This document shows positions 45,314 to 54,729 of a stretch of 64,000 nt of DNA, piece after piece (position 1 is the stretch's first letter; each line of letters begins with the position of its first letter). The notes beneath the pieces are model-generated. The model saw only the letters and a program-made list of their open reading frames with translations. It had not been told where the DNA came from and did not search any database. The DNA lies in contig CP180023.1 in NCBI GenBank assembly GCA_047528275.1, positions 1,116,001-1,180,000 on the forward strand, read 5' to 3'. The stretch comes from G039954875 sp047528275 (GTDB lineage: Bacteria; Bacteroidota; Bacteroidia; Flavobacteriales; Blattabacteriaceae). The translations under genes and the position numbers were made by a program.

Positions 45314-48139
45314 ATGGATAAAACTATACGCATCTACGGAGCAAGGGAACATAATCTAAAAAACATCGACCTAGAGATTCCCAGAGACCGATTGGTAGTG
45401 ATCACCGGCTTGAGCGGGAGTGGTAAATCATCCTTAGCTTTTGATACACTTTATGCTGAAGGACAGCGCCGTTATCTCGAGACGCTCTCAGCCTACGCCC
45501 GGCAATTTCTTGGAGGTCTCGATCGCCCCAATGTGGATAAGATTGACGGACTCTCTCCCGTCATCGCTATTGAACAAAAGACCACTTCGAAAAATCCTCG
45601 TTCTACCATAGGCACGATCATCGAGATCTACGATTTTCTCAGGCTATTATATGCCCGAATAGCCGACGCCTATTCTTATGTCACCGGAGAAAAAATGATC
45701 TCCCATACCGAAACACAGCTCAAAAAATTGATATTCGAACGCTATCAGAAAAAAAAAATAGCGATCCTCGCACCAGTAGTCAAGTCCCGTAAGGGACACT
45801 ACCGAGAACTTTTTGAATCAGTTCGAAAACGCGGTTTTTTGAAGGCTCGCATCGACGGGACTATTGTAGAACTCAGCCCTGGCATGCAACTTGACCGATA
45901 CAAAAATCATGATATCGAGATTCTAATCGATTGCTTAGAACTTCAAAAAGATGAAGGCAGCGCACAAAGATTGAAAAACAGTATCGCTACAGCGATGCAT
46001 CATGGAGAAGGTGTTTTGATGATTCTTGAGCAGGAAACAAACAAACCCAAATACTTTAGTAAACACCTGATGTGCCCTAAGGCTGGTATCGCATATCCGA
46101 CACCCGAACCCAACACTTTCTCTTTCAATTCACCCAAGGGAGCCTGTCTAAACTGTAAGGGATTAGGCATAATACAAGAAGTGAATCTTAAAAAAATCAT
46201 CCCAGACGATACAATATCTATCGACAAAGGAGGCATACAACCCATAGACGGATCTTTAAACCCTTTAATCTTTCAACAACTAGAGATCATTGCTAAAAAT
46301 TTTCAATTCAGCCTGAAAGACCCCATCAACAAGATCCCTTCAGAAGCTTTACAAGCCATTCTCTATGGAATGGAAGAAAATTTCTCAGTCAATCTAGAAT
46401 TCGCTCATGTAACCAAAGCTTACGAAATTCGTTTTGAAGGCATCATCCCTTATGTAAAAAGAATGAGCCAAGGAGAACTGATAGGGTCTGCTTCATTATC
46501 AAAATATATGGAAGAAAAAACCTGTCCCGATTGTTCGGGTATGAGGTTGAGAAAGGAATCCCGATTTTTTAAAATCAAAGGGAAAAGCATCACTGAAGTA
46601 GCCCGACTCGATATCGGACAACTAGACGTCTGGGTAAATGAAATAAATGATACCCTCTCAGAAAGACATCATCTCATCGCACAAAATATCTTGAAAGAAT
46701 TGCGCAATCGTATTGGTTTTTTGCTTAAAGTAGGTTTAGATTATCTAAGTTTAGATCGGCCTACCAAGACGCTCTCTGGAGGAGAAGCTCAACGCATTCG
46801 GTTGGCTACACAGATTGGATCACAATTGGTTAATGTACTCTACATCCTTGATGAGCCTAGTATTGGGCTTCATCAAAAAGATAACCATCTTCTGATCAGC
46901 GCATTAAAGCAACTCACAGCAATGGGGAACTCTACTATTGTTGTCGAACATGATCGTGATATAATTGAGCAAGCTGATCATATCATAGATCTCGGCCCCG
47001 GAGCAGGCCAACATGGTGGAGTAGTTATCTTCAATGGCTCACCAGAAGCTTTGTTAAAAGCAGATACCTCGACAGCAAAATATATCAGACGAGAACTCAA
47101 TATCCCATTTCCAAACCAGCCGCGCAAAGGTAATGGCCAAAAACTTATCCTAAAGGGAGCTTGTGGAAATAATTTAAAAAAAGTCACTTTACATATCCCA
47201 TTAGGTAAAATGGTCTGTATGACAGGCGTATCAGGTAGTGGTAAATCTTCGTTAATCAATGAGACCCTCTTCCGTATTCTAAACCGCCACTTTTACCATG
47301 CAGAAAAGGAACCTTTACCCTATGAATCCATCACGGGTCTAGAGTATATTGATAAAGTCATTGACATCGACCAATCGCCCATAGGACGCACACCACGATC
47401 CAATCCAGCCACATATACAGGTGTGTTTTTGGACATTCGGAAACTATTTTCTGAAGTCCCTGAATCCAAGATCAGAGGTTATAAGCCTGGGCGTTTTTCT
47501 TTCAATATGAAGGGTGGTCGTTGTGAGACCTGTGAGGGTGCCGGTTTGCAGACAATAGAAATGAATTTCTTGCCCGATATCCAAATCCGTTGCGAGAAGT
47601 GTCAAGGCAAACGTTTTAACAAAGAAACCTTAGAAGTCCGCTACAAAGGAAAATCTATCGCCGATGTCTTAGAAATGACCATCGAAAAAACTATCTCCTT
47701 TTTTGAGCCCATTCCAGGGATTCATGCTAAAGTAAAATGCTTGCAAGAAGTCGGATTAGGATATCTCTCTCTGGGTCAGTCCTCTGTAACCCTCTCCGGT
47801 GGCGAGGCACAAAGAGTGAAGTTAGCTACCGAACTCAGCCGTAAGCAAACCGGGAAGACATTCTATATTCTCGATGAGCCTACTACGGGCTTACATTTTG
47901 AAGACATCCGTATTTTGATGGAATTATTAAATTGCCTGACCGATCTAGGCAATACAGTGTTAATTATAGAACATAACTTGAACGTGGTCAAGATCGCAGA
48001 TCATATCATCGATATGGGCCCCGATGGAGGACAAAAAGGAGGAGAGATTATCGCGGAAGGCCTTCCAGAACAAATCGCAGGAAATCCCCAAAGCCATACA
48101 GGCAAATTCCTCAAAAAAGAATTGAACGCTTATAGGTGA
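45314..48139 (+). CDS. uvrA: excinuclease ABC subunit A
   Basis: UvrA recognises bulky DNA damage and loads UvrB in nucleotide excision repair. The 941-residue protein has two ABC ATPase modules. The first has Walker A TGLSGSGKSSLAFDTLYAEG (about 30-49) and signature LSGGEAQRIRLATQIGS (about 486-502). The second has VSGSGKSSLINETLFR and LSGGEAQRVKLATELSRKQT. The inserted zinc modules are visible as CPKAGIAYP..., GACLNCKGLG, and a second GGRCETCEGAG ... RCEKCQGKRF. The first module lacks one Cys seen in many homologues, as other Bacteroidota do. ATG 45314 is preferred to the preceding GTG. The frame is intact. Confidence 0.95.
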   Translation: MDKTIRIYGAREHNLKNIDLEIPRDRLVVITGLSGSGKSSLAFDTLYAEGQRRYLETLSAYARQFLGGLDRPNVDKIDGLSPVIAIEQKTTSKNPRSTIGTIIEIYDFLRLLYARIADAYSYVTGEKMISHTETQLKKLIFERYQKKKIAILAPVVKSRKGHYRELFESVRKRGFLKARIDGTIVELSPGMQLDRYKNHDIEILIDCLELQKDEGSAQRLKNSIATAMHHGEGVLMILEQETNKPKYFSKHLMCPKAGIAYPTPEPNTFSFNSPKGACLNCKGLGIIQEVNLKKIIPDDTISIDKGGIQPIDGSLNPLIFQQLEIIAKNFQFSLKDPINKIPSEALQAILYGMEENFSVNLEFAHVTKAYEIRFEGIIPYVKRMSQGELIGSASLSKYMEEKTCPDCSGMRLRKESRFFKIKGKSITEVARLDIGQLDVWVNEINDTLSERHHLIAQNILKELRNRIGFLLKVGLDYLSLDRPTKTLSGGEAQRIRLATQIGSQLVNVLYILDEPSIGLHQKDNHLLISALKQLTAMGNSTIVVEHDRDIIEQADHIIDLGPGAGQHGGVVIFNGSPEALLKADTSTAKYIRRELNIPFPNQPRKGNGQKLILKGACGNNLKKVTLHIPLGKMVCMTGVSGSGKSSLINETLFRILNRHFYHAEKEPLPYESITGLEYIDKVIDIDQSPIGRTPRSNPATYTGVFLDIRKLFSEVPESKIRGYKPGRFSFNMKGGRCETCEGAGLQTIEMNFLPDIQIRCEKCQGKRFNKETLEVRYKGKSIADVLEMTIEKTISFFEPIPGIHAKVKCLQEVGLGYLSLGQSSVTLSGGEAQRVKLATELSRKQTGKTFYILDEPTTGLHFEDIRILMELLNCLTDLGNTVLIIEHNLNVVKIADHIIDMGPDGGQKGGEIIAEGLPEQIAGNPQSHTGKFLKKELNAYR

Positions 48140-48363
48140 CGGACAAAGTATAAACCGCCATTTTTTAGAGATCAGGTTTACTGAAGTAATGATACGCTTA
48201 CATATCATGATGAATCAAAACTTCAAAACCTCAACATGATAGATATCCGATGTTTTTATCGAGCCTATCCTATCCTTATTATAAAAAATCAAATTTTCTC
48301 TATTTAAATATTAATTTTACGTAGCTCAGAAAAATTATTTTAGATGTGTTATACCAAAAATAG

Positions 48364-49035
48364 ATGATCTATCTACTACTCATTTTTACGGTTGTTGTCG
48401 GGGTAGCTTTAGCACAGATGCTTAGTACATGTACACGTCATCCTATTTTTTTACTCACTTTCAGTAGTGCCTATTTGTTAAGTACAGTGTTCAACCACTT
48501 ATTTCCTGAAATTTATTCCAAAGAACCTATCGGAGAAAAAGGCCTTTTTATCCTAGGGGGAGTTTTCGCTCAAATCTTATTAGAAAACATCACTCATGGT
48601 ATAGAACATGGTCATCTCCAACATGAAAGAAGAGATCGTTTCCCCTACGGTATGTTTATAGGATTGTGCATTCACTCTCTGTTGGAGGGGGCTGCTATTC
48701 TCCCAGGTGATCATGCTTTGCTGTGGGCAGTGATCATTCATAAGATCCCCGTTACTATAATCCTTTACATCTTTTTATCAAAAGCATTGCAAAGAAAGAA
48801 AAAGATCCTTATACTGATGTTGGTCTTTGCGCTCTCAACCCCCTTAGGATCTTTATTGGTCAATATTTCTTTTTTCACACAATACCACGATCATATTCTA
48901 GCTCTAGTTTCCGGGATATTCATCCACATCGCTACGGTAATTTTATTTGAAAGCTCTGACGGACACCGACTCAACTTAACCAAGTTGCTATTTTTTTTAC
49001 TTGGTGTGGTATTCTCTTACGTATTTTTACCCTGA
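48364..49035 (+). CDS. ZIP-family divalent metal transporter
   Basis: The 223-residue integral membrane protein has seven to eight hydrophobic segments. A His-rich loop ITHGIEHGHLQHERRDR (about 77-93) separates the third and fourth segments. The metal-binding helix LCIHSLLEGAAILPGDHALL (about 99-118; HSxxEG) and the next helix VIIHKIPVTIILYIFL (about 122-137; HKxP) are the defining ZIP motifs. ZIP proteins import Zn or Fe into the cytoplasm, and the metal here cannot be told. The frame is intact. The 224 bases before it hold no gene I can support, and a dead peroxiredoxin follows. Confidence 0.88.
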   Translation: MIYLLLIFTVVVGVALAQMLSTCTRHPIFLLTFSSAYLLSTVFNHLFPEIYSKEPIGEKGLFILGGVFAQILLENITHGIEHGHLQHERRDRFPYGMFIGLCIHSLLEGAAILPGDHALLWAVIIHKIPVTIILYIFLSKALQRKKKILILMLVFALSTPLGSLLVNISFFTQYHDHILALVSGIFIHIATVILFESSDGHRLNLTKLLFFLLGVVFSYVFLP

Positions 49036-49124
49036 AATGATTAAACTTAAAGCCATTTATTTTTCTCAAATTGGGTTAAATATACCCAATATAAACCCAA
49101 TTTTTTTCATTAAAAATATTACAG

Positions 49125-49723
49125 ATGACCATATTAGTCGGAAAGAAAACACCTGAATTTGAAATTTCTGCTATGATAGAATATAAAAAGATCGTAGAAA
49201 GCTTCAGTCTAGAACAGTTCAAAGATAAATACATCTTATTATTTTTTCCCCAAAAGAATCCACTTTTATATATCCTATAGATTTGCACGCCTTTCAAGAA
49301 AAACTTAACGAATTCGAGTCAAGGAATTTGCAAGTCATCGCTATTTCTACCCATACGGAACAATCTCTATTGGGGATGACTACAATTACCTAAAAAAATA
49401 GTGATATACAGGTAGTTACCTACCTCATCGTGGTCGATACCAACAAAACCATCCCTCACAACTACATTATTTTGTCCGATATTGGTATTTCGAGGATGAG
49501 AAAAATTTGGAAGAAGAGGATGAACTCATCGCTTATAGAGGGTATTATGAAACATCAATTGATCAACGAATTCCCTCTAGGAAATAATATAAGCGAAGTA
49601 CTCCGCATCGTCGATGCGCTACAATATTTTAAAAAAAAGAGTGAGGTTTACCCAGCGAATTGAAACCAAGGAAAGCAAGTAACAAAGGCTTATCATCAAG
49701 GTATAGCAGAATATTTATCTTGA
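49125..49723 (+). pseudogene. typical 2-Cys peroxiredoxin (AhpC/Prx family), decayed
   Basis: ATG 49125 starts MTILVGKKTPEFEISAMIEY, then FSLEQFKDKYILLFFPQKNP where the peroxidatic Cys block (FYPxDFTFVCPTE) should follow. Next are LHAFQEKLNEFESRNLQVIA (frame shifted), INKTIPHNYIILSDIG-like text and NEFPLGNNISEVLRIVDALQ (49567). Then YFKKKSEVYPAN stop and QVTKAYHQGIAEYLS to the end. Both the peroxidatic Cys and the resolving Cys (EVCPANW became EVYPAN stop) are lost. Peroxide defence by this enzyme is therefore gone. Confidence 0.88.
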
Positions 49724-50184
49724 TAATAATAAAAATATGGGCCCATTTTACGAAAATCACTGATTGATCAAAACGTTTTGGGTAGCTCTAAACAACCAAA
49801 AAGACGAAATCAAGAGAAATAAAATAATCGATACGTTCTTTCATAAAGATTTTGTCATGATCCAAAAATGGTGGGAAGGATAGGATAGATGTGAACAAGA
49901 TTAAAAAACTCTTGACCTAAGAGCTATTTAATATAAATTCTAATTATATGATATTTTAAAAAGATGATATAGGTATTACAGACAACGGTGAAGATATCGT
50001 AGGGAGTGCAGCCATCTCAAGAGGGCGACATGGATAAAAGAAATTTAAGATAAGCATCGTGCTATTTTTTAAATTTTACAAGCATCAGATCATCAAAGAA
50101 TGAGAACTCATCGATTGGACGACGTTGGAAAATTCATTCTAACCCATCTCCTGTCGATAGATTTTTATAATATATAAAAAATCT
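49724..50184 (+). other. non-coding stretch with eroded frames
   Basis: No intact gene. Plus-strand fragments such as FVMIQKWWEG, ELFNINSNY and DDIGITDNGEDIVGSAAISR (about 49954-50020), followed by FFKFYKHQIIKE, look like one eroded protein broken by stops. I do not recognise the family. Confidence 0.4.
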
Positions 50185-50192
50185 TATATTTG
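50185..50192 (+). promoter_or_regulatory. -7 promoter element of ilvE
   Basis: TATATTTG matches TAnnTTTG exactly. Transcription would begin near 50199, giving a leader of about 19 bases to the ATG at 50218. Confidence 0.5.
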
Positions 50193-50217
50193 GTATGGCA
50201 AAGGTAGCTCTTGCAAC

Positions 50218-51270
50218 ATGCAAATTGAAAAAATTCTACATTCAAGAATATCCCAAGTAGATTTTGAAAATCTGAATTTTGGCCAATATTATTCAGATCA
50301 CATGTTGTATTGTGAGTTCAAAGATGGTCAGTGGGGAAAAACTATTATCAAGCCATTTGGCTATTTGAGGCTTTCACCCGCCTGCTTAGTCTTCCATTAC
50401 GGACAAGCGATTTTTGAGGGCATGAAAGCTTATAAAGACCCAGAAGGACAGGTTTTTTTATTTCGTCCAGAAGAAAATTTCAGGCGGATCAACCATTCCG
50501 CCAAACGTTTAGAGATGCCCCAGATTCCAGAATCTGTATTCATGCAAGGATTACAATCCTTGATCGATATCGATCAAGAGTGGATACCTACCGCCTACGG
50601 ACAATCTTTATATATACGTCCCTTCATGATCGCTACTGAAGGGGTCCTAGCGGCCAATCCGGCCAAAGAATACCTCTTTATAATGATCACCACCCCAGCA
50701 TCTGCTTACTATACACACTCTCTAAAGGTTAAAATCGAACAAAAATATAGCCGTGCAGTCGATGGTGGCGTAGGCTTTACAAAAGCTGCAGGCAATTATG
50801 CCGCTGCATTCTATCCCACGCGGCTTGCTCAGGAAGAAGGTTATGATCAAATATTATGGACAGATGCCTCCACCCATATGCTCATCGAAGAGTCTGGTAC
50901 GATGAACGTCTTCTTTCGTCTCGGTAATCGGTTGATCACTGCGCCAGCCGGTGGAAGAATACTCAGTGGAGTCACACGCAAAAGCATCATCGACCTAGCC
51001 CGTCAAGAAGGTATAGAAGTCGAAGAGCGTAACCTGTCCGTATCAGAATTGATAAAAAGTTTGAAGAACGGTTTATTGAAAGAAGCTTTTGGATGTGGTA
51101 CAGCTATAGTGATCAATGTCTTCAAAATCATTAGTTACAAAAGTGAAGATTTTCATCTGCCCAATTTAGTGGAGGCTGACCGTATCGCATTTCGACTAAA
51201 AAAACGACTTTTGGACATTCAACACAACCTCGTCGAAGACCCCTTTGGGTGGAGGTGGAAAGTAGATTAG
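50218..51270 (+). CDS. ilvE: branched-chain amino acid aminotransferase
   Basis: This PLP enzyme interconverts Leu, Ile and Val with their keto acids. The 350-residue protein is a fold-type IV aminotransferase. LVFHYGQAIFEGMKAYKDPE (about 60-79) is the active-site entry block. RPEENFRRINHSAKRLEMPQ follows. The Schiff-base Lys is in GGVGFTKAAGNYAAAF (Lys about 188), and IEESGTMNVFFRLGNRLITA (about 223-242) is the PLP phosphate region. ILSGVTRKSIIDLARQEGIE closes the signature. The frame is intact with its own promoter and terminator. A symbiont that keeps ilvE could make branched-chain amino acids, or use host or partner keto acids, but no other ilv or leu genes are visible here. Confidence 0.94.
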   Translation: MQIEKILHSRISQVDFENLNFGQYYSDHMLYCEFKDGQWGKTIIKPFGYLRLSPACLVFHYGQAIFEGMKAYKDPEGQVFLFRPEENFRRINHSAKRLEMPQIPESVFMQGLQSLIDIDQEWIPTAYGQSLYIRPFMIATEGVLAANPAKEYLFIMITTPASAYYTHSLKVKIEQKYSRAVDGGVGFTKAAGNYAAAFYPTRLAQEEGYDQILWTDASTHMLIEESGTMNVFFRLGNRLITAPAGGRILSGVTRKSIIDLARQEGIEVEERNLSVSELIKSLKNGLLKEAFGCGTAIVINVFKIISYKSEDFHLPNLVEADRIAFRLKKRLLDIQHNLVEDPFGWRWKVD

Positions 51271-51299
51271 TAAAATGGTAAAGTGGTTTTTCATAGGGG

Positions 51300-51337
51300 A
51301 TATAGCCGACTCCTTAGAGTCGGCTATATTTTTTTTA
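51300..51337 (+). terminator. Rho-independent terminator after ilvE
   Basis: A 13-bp perfect stem (51300-51312 with 51317-51329), GC-rich in its middle (GCCGACTC), has a CTTA loop and is followed by a run of T to 51336. It is the strongest terminator in the window. Its T-tract runs into the -7 element of argS, only 25 bases before the argS ATG. Confidence 0.85.
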
Positions 51338-51343
51338 CTTTTG
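51336..51343 (+). promoter_or_regulatory. -7 promoter element of argS, abutting the ilvE terminator
   Basis: TACTTTTG matches TAnnTTTG exactly. The start would be near 51350, leaving about 12 bases to ATG 51362. The -33 region falls inside the terminator stem, so the hairpin DNA is also promoter DNA. Confidence 0.5.
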
Positions 51344-51361
51344 CTCACTAAAGCTCCTCCT

Positions 51362-53137
51362 ATGAAGAACAGCATCCAATACATTACACCTATCATACAA
51401 CAAGCGCTTATTCAATTATATAATTTACAAGTATCAGAGCCGGAATTTAAATACACCAGAAAAGAATTTCAAGGCGATGTCACCCTTGTCATTTTTCCAT
51501 TGGCCAAGAGACTAAAAAAGCCTTTAGAACAAATCGGACAAGAGATTGGTAATTATGTACAAGAAAATGCGCAAATCGTTACATCTTTCCAACTTGTCAA
51601 AGGTTTTTTAAATTTTCAATGGAAAGATGAGCATTACATTCGACTGTTTGAAGAAATGGTCCAAAGTATCAACTTTTGTTTTGAAAAAGCTACCTACCGC
51701 CCAATAGTGATGATAGAATACGCCTCACCCAACACCAATAAGCCATTACACTTAGGGCATGTCCGTAACATCCTTTTAGGATATGCCGTAGCTATGCTAT
51801 TCAAAGCCATCGGCCGTGAGGTGATCAAGACACAAATCATCAACGATCGTGGTATACATATCTGCAAATCCATGGTGGCTTGGGAAAAATTTGGCCAAGG
51901 ACAGATCCCAAAAAGTATAGGGATCAAGGGGGATCACTTCATTGGAAAATATTATATAGCTTTTGATAAACACTGGCGCAAAGAAGTCAATGCACTTTGT
52001 GCTCAAGGATATGAACGAAAACAAGCTGAGAAAGAAGCCCCAATCATGCAAGCTGCCCGAGAAATGTTGCGCCAATGGGAGGACGGCCATACGTCAACCA
52101 TAACCCTTTGGAAAAAAATAAACCAATGGGTTTACGATGGTTTTGCAGAGACTTATCGCAGATTAGGTGTAGACTTCGATGTTGTACAATATGAAAGTCA
52201 AACCTACCTCTTAGGTAAAAACCTCGTAGAGGAAGGTCTTCAAAAAGGGATTTTTTATCAAAAAAAAGATCATTCGGTCTGGATCGATCTTAGTGATGAA
52301 GGCCTAGATGAAAAGTTGCTCTTGCGTTCCGATGGTACTTCGGTCTATATGACTCAAGACCTTGGGACCGTTGTCGAACGTTTTAAAAAATATCCTATCG
52401 ATACATTGATCTACACTGTAGGCAAAGAACAAGATTATCATTTCCAAGTACTCTTTCTCATCTTAAAACGGTTAGGATACCCTTGGGCTAAAAAACTTTA
52501 TCATCTCTCCTATGGAATGGTCGACTTGCCTAGTGGTAAAATGAAATCTCGAGAAGGTACCGTGGTCGATGCCGATGAATTGATGGAACAAATGCACTGT
52601 GCAGCCCAGAACATCACTCAAAAATTCAGAAAACTACAGGACTATTCAGAAACCGAAAAAGAAGAACTCTTCGAAATGATTGGCCTAGGTGCTCTGAAGT
52701 ATCACCTCCTCAAAGTCGATCCTAAGAAGCATATTCTTTTCGATCCAGTAGGATCGATTGAGTTCAAAGGTCATACCGGCCCTTATATTCAGTACACCTA
52801 TGCACGGATCCGCTCACTCGATCGGAAAGCTCCTCAATCAAGATCAAATCATTTCTACAATATCTCATTAAATGATTATGAGCGAGCTATCATTAAAACA
52901 CTGGAACAATATCCTTTTGCTGTCCAGAATGCAGCAGAAAGTTTAAACCCCTCATTGGTAGCGAATTATATATACGAATTAGCTAAAATTTTCAATGATT
53001 TTTATCAGAATATCAGGGTGTTGAATGCTGAAAACACACATCAGAGCAACTTCCGTATGAGCCTATCGTCCTTCACTGGAAAGATTTTGAAAGCGGGAAT
53101 GGAACTTCTGGGCATCTCGATGCCTGATCGGATGTGA
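51362..53137 (+). CDS. argS: arginyl-tRNA synthetase
   Basis: This class I synthetase charges tRNA-Arg. The protein is 591 residues from ATG 51362. The open frame extends upstream through the terminator hairpin, but that part does not look like protein. The additional N-terminal domain (1-110) precedes the HIGH-type motif in YASPNTNKPLHLGHVRNILL (about 119-138). QIINDRGIHICKSMVAW, VYMTQDLGTVVERF and YTVGKEQDYHFQVLF follow, then the KMSKS equivalent in GKMKSREGTVVDADELM (about 392-408) and the GHTGPYIQYTYARIRS block. The C-terminal anticodon-binding domain ends in the usual GMELLGISMPDRM. The frame is intact. Confidence 0.95.
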   Translation: MKNSIQYITPIIQQALIQLYNLQVSEPEFKYTRKEFQGDVTLVIFPLAKRLKKPLEQIGQEIGNYVQENAQIVTSFQLVKGFLNFQWKDEHYIRLFEEMVQSINFCFEKATYRPIVMIEYASPNTNKPLHLGHVRNILLGYAVAMLFKAIGREVIKTQIINDRGIHICKSMVAWEKFGQGQIPKSIGIKGDHFIGKYYIAFDKHWRKEVNALCAQGYERKQAEKEAPIMQAAREMLRQWEDGHTSTITLWKKINQWVYDGFAETYRRLGVDFDVVQYESQTYLLGKNLVEEGLQKGIFYQKKDHSVWIDLSDEGLDEKLLLRSDGTSVYMTQDLGTVVERFKKYPIDTLIYTVGKEQDYHFQVLFLILKRLGYPWAKKLYHLSYGMVDLPSGKMKSREGTVVDADELMEQMHCAAQNITQKFRKLQDYSETEKEELFEMIGLGALKYHLLKVDPKKHILFDPVGSIEFKGHTGPYIQYTYARIRSLDRKAPQSRSNHFYNISLNDYERAIIKTLEQYPFAVQNAAESLNPSLVANYIYELAKIFNDFYQNIRVLNAENTHQSNFRMSLSSFTGKILKAGMELLGISMPDRM

Positions 53138-53161
53138 CTCCCAATACATAGTAAAAATGGG

Positions 53162-53169
53162 TAATTTTG
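53162..53169 (+). promoter_or_regulatory. -7 promoter element of ffh
   Basis: TAATTTTG matches TAnnTTTG. Transcription would start near 53175, about 22 bases before ATG 53197. Confidence 0.45.
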
Positions 53170-53196
53170 TAACCACCCTATAAAAAGAAAGGAAAA

Positions 53197-54537
53197 ATGT
53201 TTGATAATCTACAAGATAAATTAGATAAAGCCCTTCACATCTTGAAAGGGCGGGGAAAAATCACTGAGATCAACGTTGCCGAGACCCTCAAAGAAGTACG
53301 TCGAGCTCTGATCGATGCAGACGTCAGCTTCAAAACCGCCAAAGAATTTACCAATACAGTCAAGGAAAAAGCCTTAGGGCAAAAGGTTATCACCGCGATC
53401 AATCCCAGCCAATTGATGATAAAAATCCTTCATGACGAGCTAACCACCTTAATGGGAGGAGAAAATATTGATATCGATCTCTCTGCAGACCCTACAATCA
53501 TCCTCATTGCCGGCTTACAAGGGAGTGGCAAAACCACCTTTTCGGCCAAGCTTGCCCAGCTTTTGAAAAACAAAAGACAAAAGCGACCCTTGTTGGTAGC
53601 AGCAGATATTTATCGCCCAGCAGCTATCGATCAACTGAAAGTATTGGGGGCAAAGATCGATGTACCTGTATTCGCATTAGAAGCTAATCAAGACCCGATA
53701 GATATCGCTCAGAAAGCCATCGCCCAAGCCAAGATCCAAAAAAACAATACTATCATCATCGATACAGCCGGTCGTTTAGCTGTAGATGAAGCCATGATGG
53801 ATGAGATCAAACGCATCCATCGATCTACCAATCCCACCGAAACTCTCTTTGTCGTCGATGCAATGACCGGACAAGACGCTGTCAATACAGCCAAATCCTT
53901 TCATGATGTATTACATTTCGACGGAGTAGTTCTGACTAAACTTGATGGTGATACACGAGGCGGTGCCGCTCTAACCATCCGCAGTGTAGTAAAAAAAACC
54001 ATCAAATTTATCAGCACTGGCGAAAATATAGAAGCACTTGATTCATTCCATCCCGAACGCATGGCAGACCGAATACTTGGCATGGGAGACGTGGTTTCTT
54101 TGGTTGAAAGAGCCCAAGAACAATTCGATAAAAAAGAAACACGACAGATCTATAAAAAAATCGCTAAGAGCCAATTCGGTTTTGATGATTTTCTCAAGCA
54201 AATCCAACAGATCAAGAAAATGGGAAGTATGAAAGATCTTCTTAGGATGATTCCTGGTATGAGGAAAATGATTAAAAATATCGATATAGAAGACGATACC
54301 TTCAAACAAACCGAGGCCATCATCTACTCGATGACACCCTACGAACGCCAAAATCCAAAAATCATCGACATCAATCGTAGAAAGAGAATTGCCAAGGGTG
54401 CTGGTATTCCCATCGAAGAAGTCAACCGCCTCTTGAAACAATTCTCAGAAATGGGGAAGATGATGAAACGCATGCAAAACCATTCAGGACAGCAGATTAT
54501 GAAAAACATGATGGCTATGAAAATGGGCCCCCAATAA
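53197..54537 (+). CDS. ffh: signal recognition particle protein Ffh
   Basis: Ffh binds signal sequences of nascent proteins and the 4.5S RNA, and delivers ribosomes to FtsY. The 446-residue protein has an N domain (1-90), then a GTPase G domain with G1 LIAGLQGSGKTTFSAKLA (about 104-121), ADIYRPAAIDQLKVLG, G3 IIIDTAGRLAVDEAMMDEI (about 187-205) and G4 GVVLTKLDGDTRGGAALTI (about 244-262). The Met-rich M domain (about 300-446) ends MMKRMQNHSGQQIMKNMMAM. The RNA-binding part includes INRRKRIAKGAGI. The frame is intact, with its own promoter and a downstream hairpin. Confidence 0.96.
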   Translation: MFDNLQDKLDKALHILKGRGKITEINVAETLKEVRRALIDADVSFKTAKEFTNTVKEKALGQKVITAINPSQLMIKILHDELTTLMGGENIDIDLSADPTIILIAGLQGSGKTTFSAKLAQLLKNKRQKRPLLVAADIYRPAAIDQLKVLGAKIDVPVFALEANQDPIDIAQKAIAQAKIQKNNTIIIDTAGRLAVDEAMMDEIKRIHRSTNPTETLFVVDAMTGQDAVNTAKSFHDVLHFDGVVLTKLDGDTRGGAALTIRSVVKKTIKFISTGENIEALDSFHPERMADRILGMGDVVSLVERAQEQFDKKETRQIYKKIAKSQFGFDDFLKQIQQIKKMGSMKDLLRMIPGMRKMIKNIDIEDDTFKQTEAIIYSMTPYERQNPKIIDINRRKRIAKGAGIPIEEVNRLLKQFSEMGKMMKRMQNHSGQQIMKNMMAMKMGPQ

Positions 54538-54566
54538 AACATCAAAGTCGCGTTCCTCTACGATAA

Positions 54567-54608
54567 GATAAAAAATCAGAAGTGGGGGGTCCCCTCAGGT
54601 TTTTTATC
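54567..54608 (+). terminator. probable terminator hairpin after ffh
   Basis: GATAAAAAA (54567-54575) pairs exactly with TTTTTTATC (54600-54608). The enclosed segment contains GGGG and CCCC runs that can pair. It lies 30 bases after the ffh stop and before dead glpD. Confidence 0.55.
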
Positions 54609-54729
54609 TTTTCGCTACACTAAAGTAATATATTTACCCAAGCTTACAACCCTACAACTCTATTCCCTATATTCATCCACTCAAGCCGGTCAGAATTTTT
54701 AACCAACGGATATTGATATTTCACCTCAT

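Noticed and set aside
51275..51361. Upstream extension of the argS frame by 29 codons
   Set aside because: The extension runs through the terminator hairpin and promoter, and the family N-terminus matches Met at 51362.
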